Origin: Microthrixaceae bacterium
GTDB taxonomy: Bacteria > Actinomycetota > Acidimicrobiia > Acidimicrobiales > Microtrichaceae
Length of the DNA stretch: 64,000 bases
Direction: 5' to 3'
NCBI GenBank assembly: GCA_023957975.1
Contig: JAMLGM010000004.1
Span: 248,001 to 312,000 of the forward strand
The notes beneath the pieces are model-generated. The model did not search any database, was not told the origin of the DNA, and saw nothing but the letters and a program-made list of their open reading frames with translations. A program made the position numbers and the translations under genes. Position 1 is the first letter of the stretch; the number at the start of each line of letters is the position of its first letter. Of the stretch, positions 34,484 through 43,626 are shown one piece after another.

Positions 34484-36921
34484 GCGCCGGCCACCAGTGC
34501 GCTGTTCAACCCGGTGTTCCGCGACGCTTCGGTGTCGATGCGGGCATGGCCAGCGTCGTCGACGCGTCCATAAAGGGTCGTGCGCTGGACCAGTCGACGA
34601 CCGAGCGGTTCGACCAGTGCCCGGAAGTCGGCCTCGGTGGCCATCTGCCCGTGTTCAGCACCCGCCGCTCGGCTGATGTTCTCGTTGATCAGCGTTCCTC
34701 CCAGGTCGTTCACTCCGGCGCGCAACAACTGGCGCACCCCGCCAAGGCCGAGCTTCACCCACGAGGCCTGCACGTTGTCGATCGCTCCCCGGTACACGAT
34801 GCGTCCAATGGCGTGCATCAACACCACCTCCCGGAAGGTCGGGCCCCGCCGTGAGGCCCGCTGCAGGTAGATCGGCGAGGCCATGTGGACGAACGGCAGC
34901 GGCACGAACTCGGTGAATCCGCCCGTCTCGGCCTGCAACGCCCGGGTGATCAGCAGGTGCCGGGCCCAGCTTCGGGGGTGTTCGATCGAACCGAACATGA
35001 TCGTCACGTTCGACCGCAGCCCCACCTCGTGGGCCGTGCGGTGGGCATGCAGCCATTCCTCGGTGTTGATCTTGTCGGCGCAGAGCACCTGGCGGACCTC
35101 GTCGTCGAGGATCTCCGCCGCGGTGCCAGGCAGGGTCTTGAGCCCGGCTACTTTCATGCGGCGCAGGTAGTCGGCCAGGGGTTCCTGGTTGCGCTTGGCC
35201 CCCTCGGTGACCTCGAGCGCGGTGAACCCATGAATGTGCATGTCCGGCACGGCCTCGTGCACGATCCTGGTGACCGCCAGGTAATAGTCGCCGTCGAATT
35301 TCGGGTGGATCCCGCCCTGGAGGCACACCTCGGTGGCGCCGAGCGCCTTGGCTTCGACGACGCGTTCGGCGATCTCCTCGAGCGAGAGGTTGTAGGGGTT
35401 GCCGCGCAGGTTGAGCGACAGCGGGCCTTTGGAGAATCCGCAGAAGCGGCACTTGAAGGTGCATACGTTCGTGTAGTTGATGTTGCGGTTCGAGACCCAG
35501 GTGACCTCGTCGCCGACGATCTCGCGGCGCAACTCGTCGGCCAGGGCGGCGACGGCACGTACCTCGGGACCACGCGCGCCGAACAGGGTGACGATCTCGT
35601 CCTCGCCGGGCACCTGACCCATCCGTACCCCGTCGAGCACTTCGGCGACCGCGCCCCGAACCGCCGAGCCAGCGGCGGCGGTGGCTGGTCGCATCAACTC
35701 GGCGAGTGCGCCGGTCGCAGACACATTTGGGGCCTCGACGACGAGTGGCGGTTCGGTGTCGGCCCCCGAATACCAGACCTCGGCGGAGGGATCGCCCGTG
35801 GCGGTGTCGCGGTCGCGGCCGAGGCCCTCGGCGTCGCTGCGGTCGAGGACGCCAAAGCGCATGTCCTCGGCCAACCACCGCTCGGGATCGAGCGCGAATT
35901 CGGGGTAGATCGTGAGCCTCGGAGCGAGGACGTGTCCCGCCACCTCGGTGACGTCGGTGAGACGTTCGAGCGCCGGCCACGGTCGCTCGGGATTGACGTG
36001 GTCCGCCGTCACTGGCGACACGCCGCCCCAGTCGTCGATGCCAGCGTTCAGCAGTTCACCGAAGTCGTCGGTGAGGTTCGGAGGCACCTGCAGGTGGATG
36101 TCCTCGGGCAGGATCAACCGGGCGAGCGCGATGGCTTCGAGGTAGTCGTCGTGAGGGCAGGGCGGCGACTTGTGCATCGCGGTGCCGGCCTTTGGCAGGA
36201 AATTCTGCACGATCACTTCCTGGACATGGCCCCAGCGGCGATGGGCCTCCGCGATCGCCACGAGCGCATCGACGCGGTCCTGACGGGACTCGCCGATGCC
36301 GCACAGGATTCCGGTCGTGAACGGGATCTGCAGTTCGCCCGCCGCCTCGAGGGTGTCGAGACGACGCTGTGGCACCTTGTCCGGCGATCCTCGGTGGCAA
36401 TCGAGGTCGGCGTTGAGCGATTCGAGCATCATGCCCTGGCTTGCGGAAACGGGCCGCAGCAGCGCCAGTTCGTCCCGGCTCAATGCACCCGCGTTCGCAT
36501 GCGGCAGGAGCCCGACCTCGTCTCGCACCAACCGACACATCGCCACCAGGTACTCGACCGTCGACGCGTACCCGTGATCGGCGAGCCACTGTGCGGCCAC
36601 CCGATAGCGCAACTCGGGCCGCTCGCCGAGGGTGAACAGCGCCTCGTGGCATCCGACCGCCGCTCCGGCTCGGGCGATGTCGAGTACCTGTTCGGGGGTG
36701 AGGTAGGGCGCCTCGAGCCGGGCCGGCGGCTGGGCGAAGGTGCAGTACCCGCACTTGTCCTGACACAGCATCGTCAGCGGTATGAACACCTTCGGCGAAT
36801 AGGTCACCCGAGTTCCGTAGCGTCGGTCGCGCACCGCTGCAGCGCGCTTGAGGAGTTCGTCAAGCGGCAGGGAAAGAAGTTCAGTCGTGATCGACTCGGT
36901 GGTCATCGACTCAGTGGTCAT
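34480..36921 (-). CDS. fbiC: FbiC, fused CofG-CofH 7,8-didemethyl-8-hydroxy-5-deazariboflavin synthase
   Basis: An 813-residue double radical-SAM enzyme making the F420 deazaflavin precursor FO from tyrosine and diaminouracil. The first cluster (CofG half) is CQDKCGYC, Cys53, 57 and 60. The second (CofH half) is CTFKCRFC, Cys487, 491 and 494, followed by GFSKGP. A long linker of about 70 residues joins the two halves. ATG 36921 is preferred because GGAGACGCCG precedes it; the open frame goes farther upstream but overlaps the HxlR gene. Overlaps that regulator by 11 bases and the LOG-family gene by 4, so all three form one transcription unit. The fusion marks an F420-producing actinobacterium. 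Confidence 0.96.
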   Translation of the reverse strand: MTTESMTTESITTELLSLPLDELLKRAAAVRDRRYGTRVTYSPKVFIPLTMLCQDKCGYCTFAQPPARLEAPYLTPEQVLDIARAGAAVGCHEALFTLGERPELRYRVAAQWLADHGYASTVEYLVAMCRLVRDEVGLLPHANAGALSRDELALLRPVSASQGMMLESLNADLDCHRGSPDKVPQRRLDTLEAAGELQIPFTTGILCGIGESRQDRVDALVAIAEAHRRWGHVQEVIVQNFLPKAGTAMHKSPPCPHDDYLEAIALARLILPEDIHLQVPPNLTDDFGELLNAGIDDWGGVSPVTADHVNPERPWPALERLTDVTEVAGHVLAPRLTIYPEFALDPERWLAEDMRFGVLDRSDAEGLGRDRDTATGDPSAEVWYSGADTEPPLVVEAPNVSATGALAELMRPATAAAGSAVRGAVAEVLDGVRMGQVPGEDEIVTLFGARGPEVRAVAALADELRREIVGDEVTWVSNRNINYTNVCTFKCRFCGFSKGPLSLNLRGNPYNLSLEEIAERVVEAKALGATEVCLQGGIHPKFDGDYYLAVTRIVHEAVPDMHIHGFTALEVTEGAKRNQEPLADYLRRMKVAGLKTLPGTAAEILDDEVRQVLCADKINTEEWLHAHRTAHEVGLRSNVTIMFGSIEHPRSWARHLLITRALQAETGGFTEFVPLPFVHMASPIYLQRASRRGPTFREVVLMHAIGRIVYRGAIDNVQASWVKLGLGGVRQLLRAGVNDLGGTLINENISRAAGAEHGQMATEADFRALVEPLGRRLVQRTTLYGRVDDAGHARIDTEASRNTGLNSALVAGA

Positions 36922-37498
36922 CGGCGTCTCCGGTGGCGACAGGGGAGCGGTCGGACAGTTCGTGGTTGGACAGGTCGTGGTCGGGGTGGAGCGAAGCAAT
37001 GTCGCGAGGGGTGAAGGTCGTCTTGCAGGTCCGGCACCAGAACCCCTGTTCCAGTTCGCGCCCGCAGGTCTCATGCACGAGCACCGTCGGCGGCGACCCG
37101 TCGTTGAGCCAACGGTCGCCCCAGCGCATGAGCGCGACGAGCGCCGGGCTGAGTTCCATGCCCATCGGGGTGAGGCGGTACTCGAAGCGCTGCGGATGTG
37201 TCTGGTATTGGCGCCGCACCATCACCCCGGCTTCGACGAGCTTCTTGAGCCGATCCGCCAGCACCGGCCGAGCGATGCCCAGGTCGGTGCGGAAGTCATC
37301 GAATCGACGGATGCCGCGAAAGGCATCGCGCATGATCAGGATCGTCCAACGATCGCCGATCACCCCGAGGGCGCGAGCGATCGAACAATCAACCTCGGAT
37401 TCCTCGCCGACGTTCGCGATCTCGGCGACGTCGTCGAGGCCGGTGTTCGGGGCGGTACCCGGCCGAATGGTGGGAGCTGAAGTCACGGGCCGCACCAT
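36911..37498 (-). CDS. HxlR-type transcriptional regulator with Cys-rich tail
   Basis: A 195-residue winged-helix regulator. CSIARALGVIGDRWTILIMRDAFRG is the HxlR-family start, with recognition helix region DDFRTDLGIARPVLADRLKKL. The family Cys near the start may act as a redox or electrophile sensor. Beyond the normal 110-120 residues the protein has a tail containing LVHETCGRELEQGFWCRTC, three cysteines spaced like a zinc ribbon. It is immediately upstream of fbiC with an 11-base overlap, so it may control F420 synthesis. The binding site was not identified. Confidence 0.88.
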   Translation of the reverse strand: MVRPVTSAPTIRPGTAPNTGLDDVAEIANVGEESEVDCSIARALGVIGDRWTILIMRDAFRGIRRFDDFRTDLGIARPVLADRLKKLVEAGVMVRRQYQTHPQRFEYRLTPMGMELSPALVALMRWGDRWLNDGSPPTVLVHETCGRELEQGFWCRTCKTTFTPRDIASLHPDHDLSNHELSDRSPVATGDADDH

Positions 37499-37579
37499 AG
37501 TTCGAAAAGCGAACCGAGTGGGTTCGTTTCACAAACCCACCCCCAACAACCAGCCCAAGCGCCCGCAAACCACCCCAAA

Positions 37580-37639
37580 CGCCCGTTCTCCGATAACCAG
37601 TGGTCGTGATCACGACCACTGGTTATCGGAGAACGGGCG
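37580..37639. repeat. 60-bp perfect palindrome (copy 1)
   Basis: A perfect inverted repeat without a central loop, 30 bases per arm, centred on gtga/tcac (37609/37610). It lies 33 bases downstream of the transaldolase stop (minus strand). The inner 50 bases are identical to the palindrome at 51665-51724, and the flanking arm bases differ but keep pairing. It probably ends transcription of transaldolase, although no U-tract follows. Confidence 0.9.
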
Positions 37640-37671
37640 GCGGGGCAGGCTCTCCCTCGCGGCGGGGCGGG

Positions 37672-38775
37672 CTAGGACGTGAGTTGCTGGGCCTTGGCGG
37701 CGAGGACGGCGAGCAGGTCGTCGTAGGCCGAGATGAACGACGCCACGCCCTCGCGCTCAAGCTGTTCGGCCACCGCGTCGAGATCGACGAGTGCGCCGAC
37801 CGACTTCCACACCTGGTGTGCACCCTCGACATCCCCATCGACCGTGCGCGCCACCGTGCCGTGATCCTCGAACGCGTCGAGGGTCGCGTCCGGCACGGTG
37901 TTGACCGTGTCGGGGCCGATCAGGGTGTCGACATACAGCGTGTCGGCATAGGCCGGGTTCTTGGTCGAGGTCGAGGCCCACAAGGGACGCTGCGGACGCG
38001 CACCCTTCGCCGCGAGCGCCTCCCAGCGATCGCCCGAAAACGTCGAGCGGAACATCTCATAGGCGAGCTGACCCTGCACGAACGCAGCGTGCCCGCGCAA
38101 CGACAGCGCCTCGTCGGTGCCGATCGCATCGAGGCGCTTGTCGACCTCGGTGTCGACCCGGCTGATGAAGAACGACGCCACCGACGAGATGGTGGACAGG
38201 TCGTCGACCCCCGCCGCCACCGCCGCCTCAAGCCCGCTCAGGTAGGCCTCCATCACCTCGGCGTAACGCTCGAGGCTGAAGATGAGCGTGACGTTGATCG
38301 AGTGGCCCTCGGCGATCATCGTCGAGATCGGCGCCAGGCCGGCCCTGGTAGCGGGAATCTTCACCATCAGATTCGGAGCATCGATGCGCTCGGCGAGGTC
38401 GCGCGCCGCCGCCTCGGTCGCCGCAGAATCGTGCGCCAGTGCCGGGGAAACCTCCACGCTGACGAAACCGTCGGCGCCACCCGAGGCGTCATGGGTGGAG
38501 CGCAGCAGGCCGAGCGCATCGTTGATATCGCTGATCACGAGTTCCCAGTAGGCGTCTTCCACCGACGCCCCACCAGCGATCAGCGCCGAGAACTGTTCGT
38601 CGTACTCGGTGGCCGACTCGATCGCCTTCTGAAAGATGGCCGGGTTGGACGTGATGCCGCGCACGCCGCGGTCGATCCAACGCTGGATCTCGCCGGAGTG
38701 CAACCACTCGCGCTTGAGATTGTCGAGCCACGGACTCTGGCCCTGCTCATCGAAAAGTTCGTGTAGGCGACCCAT
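37672..38775 (-). CDS. tal: Transaldolase
   Basis: A 367-residue transaldolase of the actinobacterial long type. N-terminal SPWLDNLKREWLHSGEIQRWIDRGVRGITSNPAIF and NLMVKIPATRAG, containing the Schiff-base Lys, are conserved. The active centre also includes NVTLIFSLERY. It exchanges dihydroxyacetone units in the non-oxidative pentose phosphate pathway and works with the transketolase gene directly upstream (51 bases). ATG 38775 has GGAG 6 bases before it. Confidence 0.95.
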   Translation of the reverse strand: MGRLHELFDEQGQSPWLDNLKREWLHSGEIQRWIDRGVRGITSNPAIFQKAIESATEYDEQFSALIAGGASVEDAYWELVISDINDALGLLRSTHDASGGADGFVSVEVSPALAHDSAATEAAARDLAERIDAPNLMVKIPATRAGLAPISTMIAEGHSINVTLIFSLERYAEVMEAYLSGLEAAVAAGVDDLSTISSVASFFISRVDTEVDKRLDAIGTDEALSLRGHAAFVQGQLAYEMFRSTFSGDRWEALAAKGARPQRPLWASTSTKNPAYADTLYVDTLIGPDTVNTVPDATLDAFEDHGTVARTVDGDVEGAHQVWKSVGALVDLDAVAEQLEREGVASFISAYDDLLAVLAAKAQQLTS

Positions 38776-38826
38776 GTAGTGCTCCGTTCCTGGGCGTTAT
38801 GGCGGCGAGATCTGTGCGGAACAGGA

Positions 38827-40791
38827 TCAGTTGCCGACGAGTTCGGTGGCCCGAGCGACGACGTTGGCGACGTTGATGCCGAGGCGATCCATGACGACAT
38901 CACCGGGGGCTGATGCGCCGAACCGATCGATGCCGATCGCGTCGTCGACCCAACGATGCCAGCCGAAGGTCACGCCCGCCTCGATCGACAACGACGGGAC
39001 CCCCGAGGGGATGACCGATTCCTGATACGCACGCCCGGCGGCCTCGAAACGCTCCCAACTCGGCATCGACACCACGCGGGCAACGATCCCGGCCGAGGCC
39101 AGCTCGGCGGCCGCGTCGATGGCTACCGACACCTCCGACCCGGTGGCCACCAGCGTGATCTGCGCATCCGACGGGTCGAGGAGCGCGTAGGCCCCCTTCG
39201 CCACACCGTCGTAGCTCGTGCCCGAGAGCACCGGCAGGTTCTGACGGCTCATGATCAGCGCCATGGGTGCGTCGCCCTCGATCATCAGGCGCACCGCGTG
39301 GGCCGTCTCGTTCGCATCGGCTGGGCGCATCACGTCGAGGCCGGGGATGGTTCGAAGCGAGGCCACGTGTTCGACCGGCTGATGGGTCGGACCGTCCTCG
39401 CCCACGCCCACCGAGTCGTGAGACCAGGCGAACAGCACCTTGGTTCCCATCAGCGCGGCGAGGCGCACCGACGGACGCATGTAATCGGAGAACACCAGGA
39501 AGGTCCCGCCGACCGGCAAGATACCCCCGTGAAGCGCCATGCCGTTCATGGTGGCGCCCATCGCATGCTCTCGAACGCCGAAGTGAATCTGACGGCCGTC
39601 GGGGGCCTCGGCCGACATCGGCGTCTGCCCCTTGAGTTCGGTGCCGGTGTTGCCGGTGAGATCGGCACCACCACCGGCGATTGCCGGAACCGAATCGACG
39701 AGGGAGTTGAGGACCTTCGCGAGTGCGACACGAGTCGCCACCGACTCACCGACCTCAAAGGTGGGAAGTGCATCTGTCCAGCCGGCGAGACCGGTGAGGG
39801 ATTGGCGCGACTCATAATCGTCGCGGCGGTCGCCGAGCGCTGCCGGAAGTGCCGCCTCCCACGCCGCCCGGGCCTCGCCGCCTCGGACGCCGGCGTTGCG
39901 ATAGGCGGCGAGCACCTCGTCGGGCAGATGGAACGACTCATCGACCGGAAGCCCCATCACGGCCTTGGTGGCCTCGATGTCGGCGGCCTTGAAGGCGAGG
40001 CCGTGTGCCGAGGCCGAGTCGGTGAGGGTGGGCGAGGGGAACCCGATGTGGCTGCGCACCACGATCAGCGTGGGACCGCCACGGTGGGCACGGGCATCGT
40101 TGAGCGCCGATTCGAGGGCGTCGAGGTCCTCGGCCGCTTCGCCGAGATCGACGACGTTCCACCCGTAGGCACGGAACCGGCCCACCGCGTTGTCGTCGAG
40201 CGCGAGTTCGGTCGGACCGTCGATCGAGATGTGGTTGTCGTCGTAGATGACCGTCAGATTGTCGAGACGCTGGTGGCCGGCGAACGATGCGGCCTCGTGG
40301 CTCACGCCTTCGGACAGGTCGCCGTCGCCGGCGATGCACCAGATGTGATGGTTCGACACCGCCTCTCCGAACGATGCCCTGGTCGAACGCTCGGCGATCG
40401 CCATGCCGACCGCGTTGGCGATGCCCTGGCCGAGCGGACCCGTGGTGACCTCGACGCCGGCGGTGTGGTGAACCTCGGGATGGCCAGGGGTGAGCGAGTC
40501 CCACTGACGAAAGTCGCGAAGGTCGTCGAGGGTCAACCCGTATCCGGTCAGGTACAGCAGGGAATACTGCAGGATCGAGGCGTGGCCGGCCGAGAGTACG
40601 AAGCGATCGCGATCGGCCCACTGCGGTGCCGATGCGTCGTATCGCATCACCCGGGTGAACAGCACATGAGCGAGGGGAGCGAGCGCCATGGCCGTGCCCT
40701 GATGGCCCGAGTTGGCCTTCGCCGGGGCGTCCATCGCGAGCCCGCGAATCACGTTGATGCCGAGCGTGTCGAGTTCAGCGGTGAAAGCCAC
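38827..40791 (-). CDS. tkt: Transketolase
   Basis: A 654-residue thiamine-diphosphate enzyme. GTG 40791 is preferred because AGGGG precedes it by 7 bases and the product then has family length; the upstream open frame adds non-conserved residues. Motifs: NSGHQGTAMALAPLAHVLF, then GDGDLSEGVSHEAASFAG, the ThDP-binding motif, and HDSVGVGEDGPTHQPVEH in the pyrimidine domain. It transfers two-carbon units between sugar phosphates. Operon with transaldolase. Confidence 0.95.
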   Translation of the reverse strand: MAFTAELDTLGINVIRGLAMDAPAKANSGHQGTAMALAPLAHVLFTRVMRYDASAPQWADRDRFVLSAGHASILQYSLLYLTGYGLTLDDLRDFRQWDSLTPGHPEVHHTAGVEVTTGPLGQGIANAVGMAIAERSTRASFGEAVSNHHIWCIAGDGDLSEGVSHEAASFAGHQRLDNLTVIYDDNHISIDGPTELALDDNAVGRFRAYGWNVVDLGEAAEDLDALESALNDARAHRGGPTLIVVRSHIGFPSPTLTDSASAHGLAFKAADIEATKAVMGLPVDESFHLPDEVLAAYRNAGVRGGEARAAWEAALPAALGDRRDDYESRQSLTGLAGWTDALPTFEVGESVATRVALAKVLNSLVDSVPAIAGGGADLTGNTGTELKGQTPMSAEAPDGRQIHFGVREHAMGATMNGMALHGGILPVGGTFLVFSDYMRPSVRLAALMGTKVLFAWSHDSVGVGEDGPTHQPVEHVASLRTIPGLDVMRPADANETAHAVRLMIEGDAPMALIMSRQNLPVLSGTSYDGVAKGAYALLDPSDAQITLVATGSEVSVAIDAAAELASAGIVARVVSMPSWERFEAAGRAYQESVIPSGVPSLSIEAGVTFGWHRWVDDAIGIDRFGASAPGDVVMDRLGINVANVVARATELVGN

Positions 40792-41200
40792 CAGGGAGCC
40801 CCTTCGAGATGTGTTGTGTGCCGACGTGCACATGGCGTCGGGCGGTCGTGGGTGAGGTGCCCGTCGGGTTCCGAAAGAAACGGCGTCGAGCGAAACATGT
40901 CGTCGCCCGGTCACCGACACGTCGACGGCCGCCGAAGCAACTCGGCGGGCCCGGGCGCGCGCCATGCTACTCGCCGCGCCGCGACGCCTCGCCACGTCGG
41001 GCGCGCCGCACGGGCGGGGCGAGCCGGCTTCGGCGGAACTCTGCGTTGATGAGGAGCACCCCACCCCGAGCACCACCAGCGCAGCGAGCGACACCGGCGC
41101 AGCGACCGACACCACGAGCGCGGTACGACGCTGAACCGTGCGGCGGCACACCGCGCGAAGGTGCACCGCGCGGCCGCGAACCGCGCGGCGGTCCCCGAGG
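40792..41200. other. 409-bp region without a recognised gene
   Basis: Extremely GC-rich sequence between transketolase and the FIST gene. Frames here read as Arg/Ala/Pro-rich, as expected of GC-rich non-coding or decayed DNA. Several short imperfect direct repeats occur, for example gcgcagcgagcgacacc and gcgcagcgaccgacacc at about 41089-41115. One minus frame joined to transketolase would give a signal-peptide-like stretch, but it has no ribosome site and is not accepted. It may hold the tkt-tal promoter; none was identified with confidence. Confidence 0.6.
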
Positions 41201-42346
41201 TCACCCGTTGCCGAAGATCGCCAACGCTACCGACTGGGTGTGGACCAGGGTGCGCCCACCCACCGGCCCGATCTCACCCGCACACATCATCCCGGCGACC
41301 GCACCGCCGAGCATCTCGACGATCAGCCCCGCATCGTGATCGGGTCCGTCGAACAGCCCGCGTCCCCGTGTCGTGCAGTTGAAGGCCAGCGCACCGGCGA
41401 CGCCGCCCTCGTGGAGCTCGCGAAGCCTGGATACGAGGTCCTCATGGGCGGAGGCGGCATCGCGCACCTGGAACTGCACCGTGGCGCCGACCGGGATCTC
41501 GTCGTCGATCGCCACCGCACCCACCGAACGGTCTGCTCCGAGCACGCTGCGGACCAGGAAGTCGCCGCGGCCGTGTTCGAGCCGGGCCTCGTCGATCACC
41601 CGGCCGATGTGCAACCCCGCGGCCATCAGTCGCTTTTCGGCATCGGTGCTCGATTCGACCAGTTCGTTGATGCGTTCGACTGCGCTTCGGCCGCCGATCT
41701 CGTACAACACGTTGCGTTCGGCGCGGGTGACGACGAATGGCTCGCCGATCGGTCGACAACCCTGTGATACCGCGGCGCGAACATCGACCGTGTCGGGCAG
41801 CCATACCCCGACCGCGCCGGTGGTGAACCGTTCGTCGTCGAGGACCAGGGTGTTGCCCCCAGGGCCGAGCGCCCCCGAGGCCATCCCGCCGACCATGGTC
41901 ACCCCCGGGGCCACGACTCGCAGGTGGTCGATCACCTGGTCCATGGCGAAGGAGAACGGATCGGCGAGCAGCAACAACGTCCCCTCGTCGGCCTGAAGCG
42001 CGGCGCCACCGGCGACCAACAGATGCTCAGCGGTGGGGATCGCCTCGAGGCGGACGGGTTCGACATCGACGCCGAACCGGGCGGCCCACAGCGATATGGC
42101 AGCACCGCCCTCGATCTCCTGGCCGCCCCCGAGGACGCCGGCGGCGGTCGCCCCGACGAGCACCCGCGGGTTGAGGAGCCTTCGGACCACGCGGGCGATG
42201 TCCTCGATGGCCCCGCCATGGGATCGACTGACGAACACCATGGCGATGTCGGGGGCGGCGTCGAGGGATTCGAGCACCTGACCAACGACCTCGCCGACCG
42301 CCTGCGTGGCGAGCGGGTGCTCGCTGAGCGCGGCGGCGAACCTCAT
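41201..42346 (-). CDS. FIST-domain sensory protein
   Basis: A 381-residue protein built of FIST_N and FIST_C domains. The first 190 residues include MVFVSRSHGGAIEDIARVVR and VLVGATAAGVLGGGQEIEGG, the FIST_N signature. The second half, around residue 220 on, has the FIST_C small-molecule-binding pattern and ends with ALAFNCTTRGRGLFDGPDHD. FIST proteins bind small ligands such as amino acids and often work with signal transduction genes; none is adjacent here. No signal peptide. Confidence 0.88.
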   Translation of the reverse strand: MRFAAALSEHPLATQAVGEVVGQVLESLDAAPDIAMVFVSRSHGGAIEDIARVVRRLLNPRVLVGATAAGVLGGGQEIEGGAAISLWAARFGVDVEPVRLEAIPTAEHLLVAGGAALQADEGTLLLLADPFSFAMDQVIDHLRVVAPGVTMVGGMASGALGPGGNTLVLDDERFTTGAVGVWLPDTVDVRAAVSQGCRPIGEPFVVTRAERNVLYEIGGRSAVERINELVESSTDAEKRLMAAGLHIGRVIDEARLEHGRGDFLVRSVLGADRSVGAVAIDDEIPVGATVQFQVRDAASAHEDLVSRLRELHEGGVAGALAFNCTTRGRGLFDGPDHDAGLIVEMLGGAVAGMMCAGEIGPVGGRTLVHTQSVALAIFGNG

Positions 42347-42402
42347 GTGACGCCTCGCAGGCGGTCACCGGCTTCGGGCCGCCGAGCATCGCCCCCGCCT
42401 GG

Positions 42403-42452
42403 GTTCTGTAGGTACTTTCGGTGGCCCTGGCCACCGAAAGTACCTACAGAAC
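42403..42452. repeat. 50-bp palindrome with 24-bp perfect arms
   Basis: Arm 42403-42426 (starting gttctgtaggtactttcg), 2-base loop, and a perfectly complementary arm 42429-42452. It lies downstream of the 127-aa gene stop (42474) and before the FIST start, so it probably terminates transcription on the minus strand. No U-tract. Confidence 0.9.
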
Positions 42453-42473
42453 GGTTGAGCGGCTGGCGAGGGT

Positions 42474-42857
42474 TCACCCGGCGGCGAGCAAGCTGTAGGG
42501 CACGACCGTCGCCGGGCCACCGTCGAGGCGCACGTGGGCCTCCACCGTGCCCGGTTCGTCGTAGCTCAACTCCGCCCGCACGAGGCGATAGCCGAACTTG
42601 CCCTGTTCGATGTCGACGGGCTGAGCGTTGCGGGCAATCTGTTCCCCGTCGCGCAGGAACGTCACCTCGAGCGCCGCGACGGTGTTTTCGCCTGGCGCGC
42701 AGCGGATGATGACCACCAGATGAGGCGACACCGTCACCGGATAGGGGCCCGGGGGCACCGCCGAGAACTGGATGCCGCTCATATCGATGCGAGTCGATGG
42801 ACCGGCCACCTGGCGAAGGTTGATCTCGTCCAGGAAGAGTGCGGAGAGAATCTGCAT
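42474..42857 (-). CDS. Small conserved hypothetical protein, 127 aa
   Basis: A 127-residue soluble protein. ATG 42857 (MQILSALFLDEINLRQV) is the natural start; the open frame upstream runs over the divergent acyl-CoA synthetase subunit gene. The sequence has alternating beta-strands, for example VSPHLVVIIRCAPGE and AALEVTFLRDGEQIA, and resembles the DUF6941 type of small beta-rich proteins (not certain). Divergent from the ADP-forming synthetase pair, with 73 bases between. Function unknown. Confidence 0.65.
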   Translation of the reverse strand: MQILSALFLDEINLRQVAGPSTRIDMSGIQFSAVPPGPYPVTVSPHLVVIIRCAPGENTVAALEVTFLRDGEQIARNAQPVDIEQGKFGYRLVRAELSYDEPGTVEAHVRLDGGPATVVPYSLLAAG

Positions 42858-42930
42858 GGCTGCGACGCTAGTGCCGACGCGAGGACCGAGGGCCACGGTC
42901 ACAACCGCCTCGACGCGTAGGATGGCCGCC

Positions 42931-43626
42931 ATGTCCTCACCAGCTTCGTCGCCCCTCACCCGGCCCGCGACCCACACGCTGTCCGAAGCCGAGTCCAAGG
43001 CGTTCCTCGAGCCGTTCGGCGTGTCGATCGCCCCCGAACGCGTCGTGGCCACCGCCGAGGCGGCAGTCGCCGCCGCCGAGGAGATCGGTTGGCCGGTTGT
43101 CGCAAAGCTCTGCGGGGACACCATCGCCCACAAGACCGAACGTGGCCTGGTGCGCCTTCATCTCACCGGCGCCGACGCTACGCGACAGGCCGCCCAGTCG
43201 CTGCTCGACGCCGCACTGCCCGACGACGGAGAGGTCGGCGTGCTCGTCGCTGCGATGATCAGCGGCACCCGGGAACTCATCGCCGGAGTGGCCCGCGACC
43301 CGCAGTTCGGGTTGACCGTCATGGTAGGGATCGGCGGTGTGCTCGCCGAGGCGATCGGCGATGTCGCCGTCGGGCTCGTGCCCATCACCACAGCCGATGC
43401 CCACGAGATGATCGATGCGCTCGAGTCGGTGGCGTTGCTTGGTGAGTTCCGGGGCGAACCAGCGGTCGACCGGGAGGCACTGGCCGCAGTGCTGGTCGCG
43501 TTGAGCGATGCCGCAGCCTCGAACCCGGCGGTGCACTCGATCGACCTGAACCCGCTCATCATCGCCAATGGCACGCCGATCGCGGTCGACGCGTTGGTCG
43601 AACTCACCACCGAAGGAACCCGCTGA
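42931..43626 (+). CDS. ADP-forming acyl-CoA synthetase, beta (ATP-grasp) subunit
   Basis: A 231-residue ATP-grasp protein matching the beta subunit of NDP-forming acetyl/acyl-CoA synthetases. SEAESKAFLEPFGVSIAPERVV is the typical ATP-grasp start, GWPVVAKLCGDTIAHKTERGLV the nucleotide loop with Lys and His, and SIDLNPLIIANG a metal-binding end. A second start (ATG 42922) is possible. The stop overlaps the alpha-subunit ATG by one base (TGATG). Together they form an acyl-CoA/ADP ligase. Confidence 0.9.
   Translation: MSSPASSPLTRPATHTLSEAESKAFLEPFGVSIAPERVVATAEAAVAAAEEIGWPVVAKLCGDTIAHKTERGLVRLHLTGADATRQAAQSLLDAALPDDGEVGVLVAAMISGTRELIAGVARDPQFGLTVMVGIGGVLAEAIGDVAVGLVPITTADAHEMIDALESVALLGEFRGEPAVDREALAAVLVALSDAAASNPAVHSIDLNPLIIANGTPIAVDALVELTTEGTR

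Noticed and set aside
34885..37014. 709-codon plus-strand frame opposite fbiC
   Set aside because: Shadow of fbiC, whose radical-SAM motifs are unmistakable on the minus strand.
37600..37639. Matching peptide starts (MVVITTTGYRRTG) on both strands at 37600 and 51685/51704
   Set aside because: They arise because the palindrome reads the same on both strands. No ribosome site or conserved product.
38956..41049. 697-codon plus-strand frame opposite transketolase
   Set aside because: Shadow frame, no domain motif and no ribosome site.
40792..41166. Lipoprotein-like N-terminal extension of transketolase (hydrophobic stretch and GCSSS)
   Set aside because: No transketolase carries it, and GTG 40791 with AGGGG gives normal length. 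The similarity to a signal peptide is taken as chance in GC-rich DNA.
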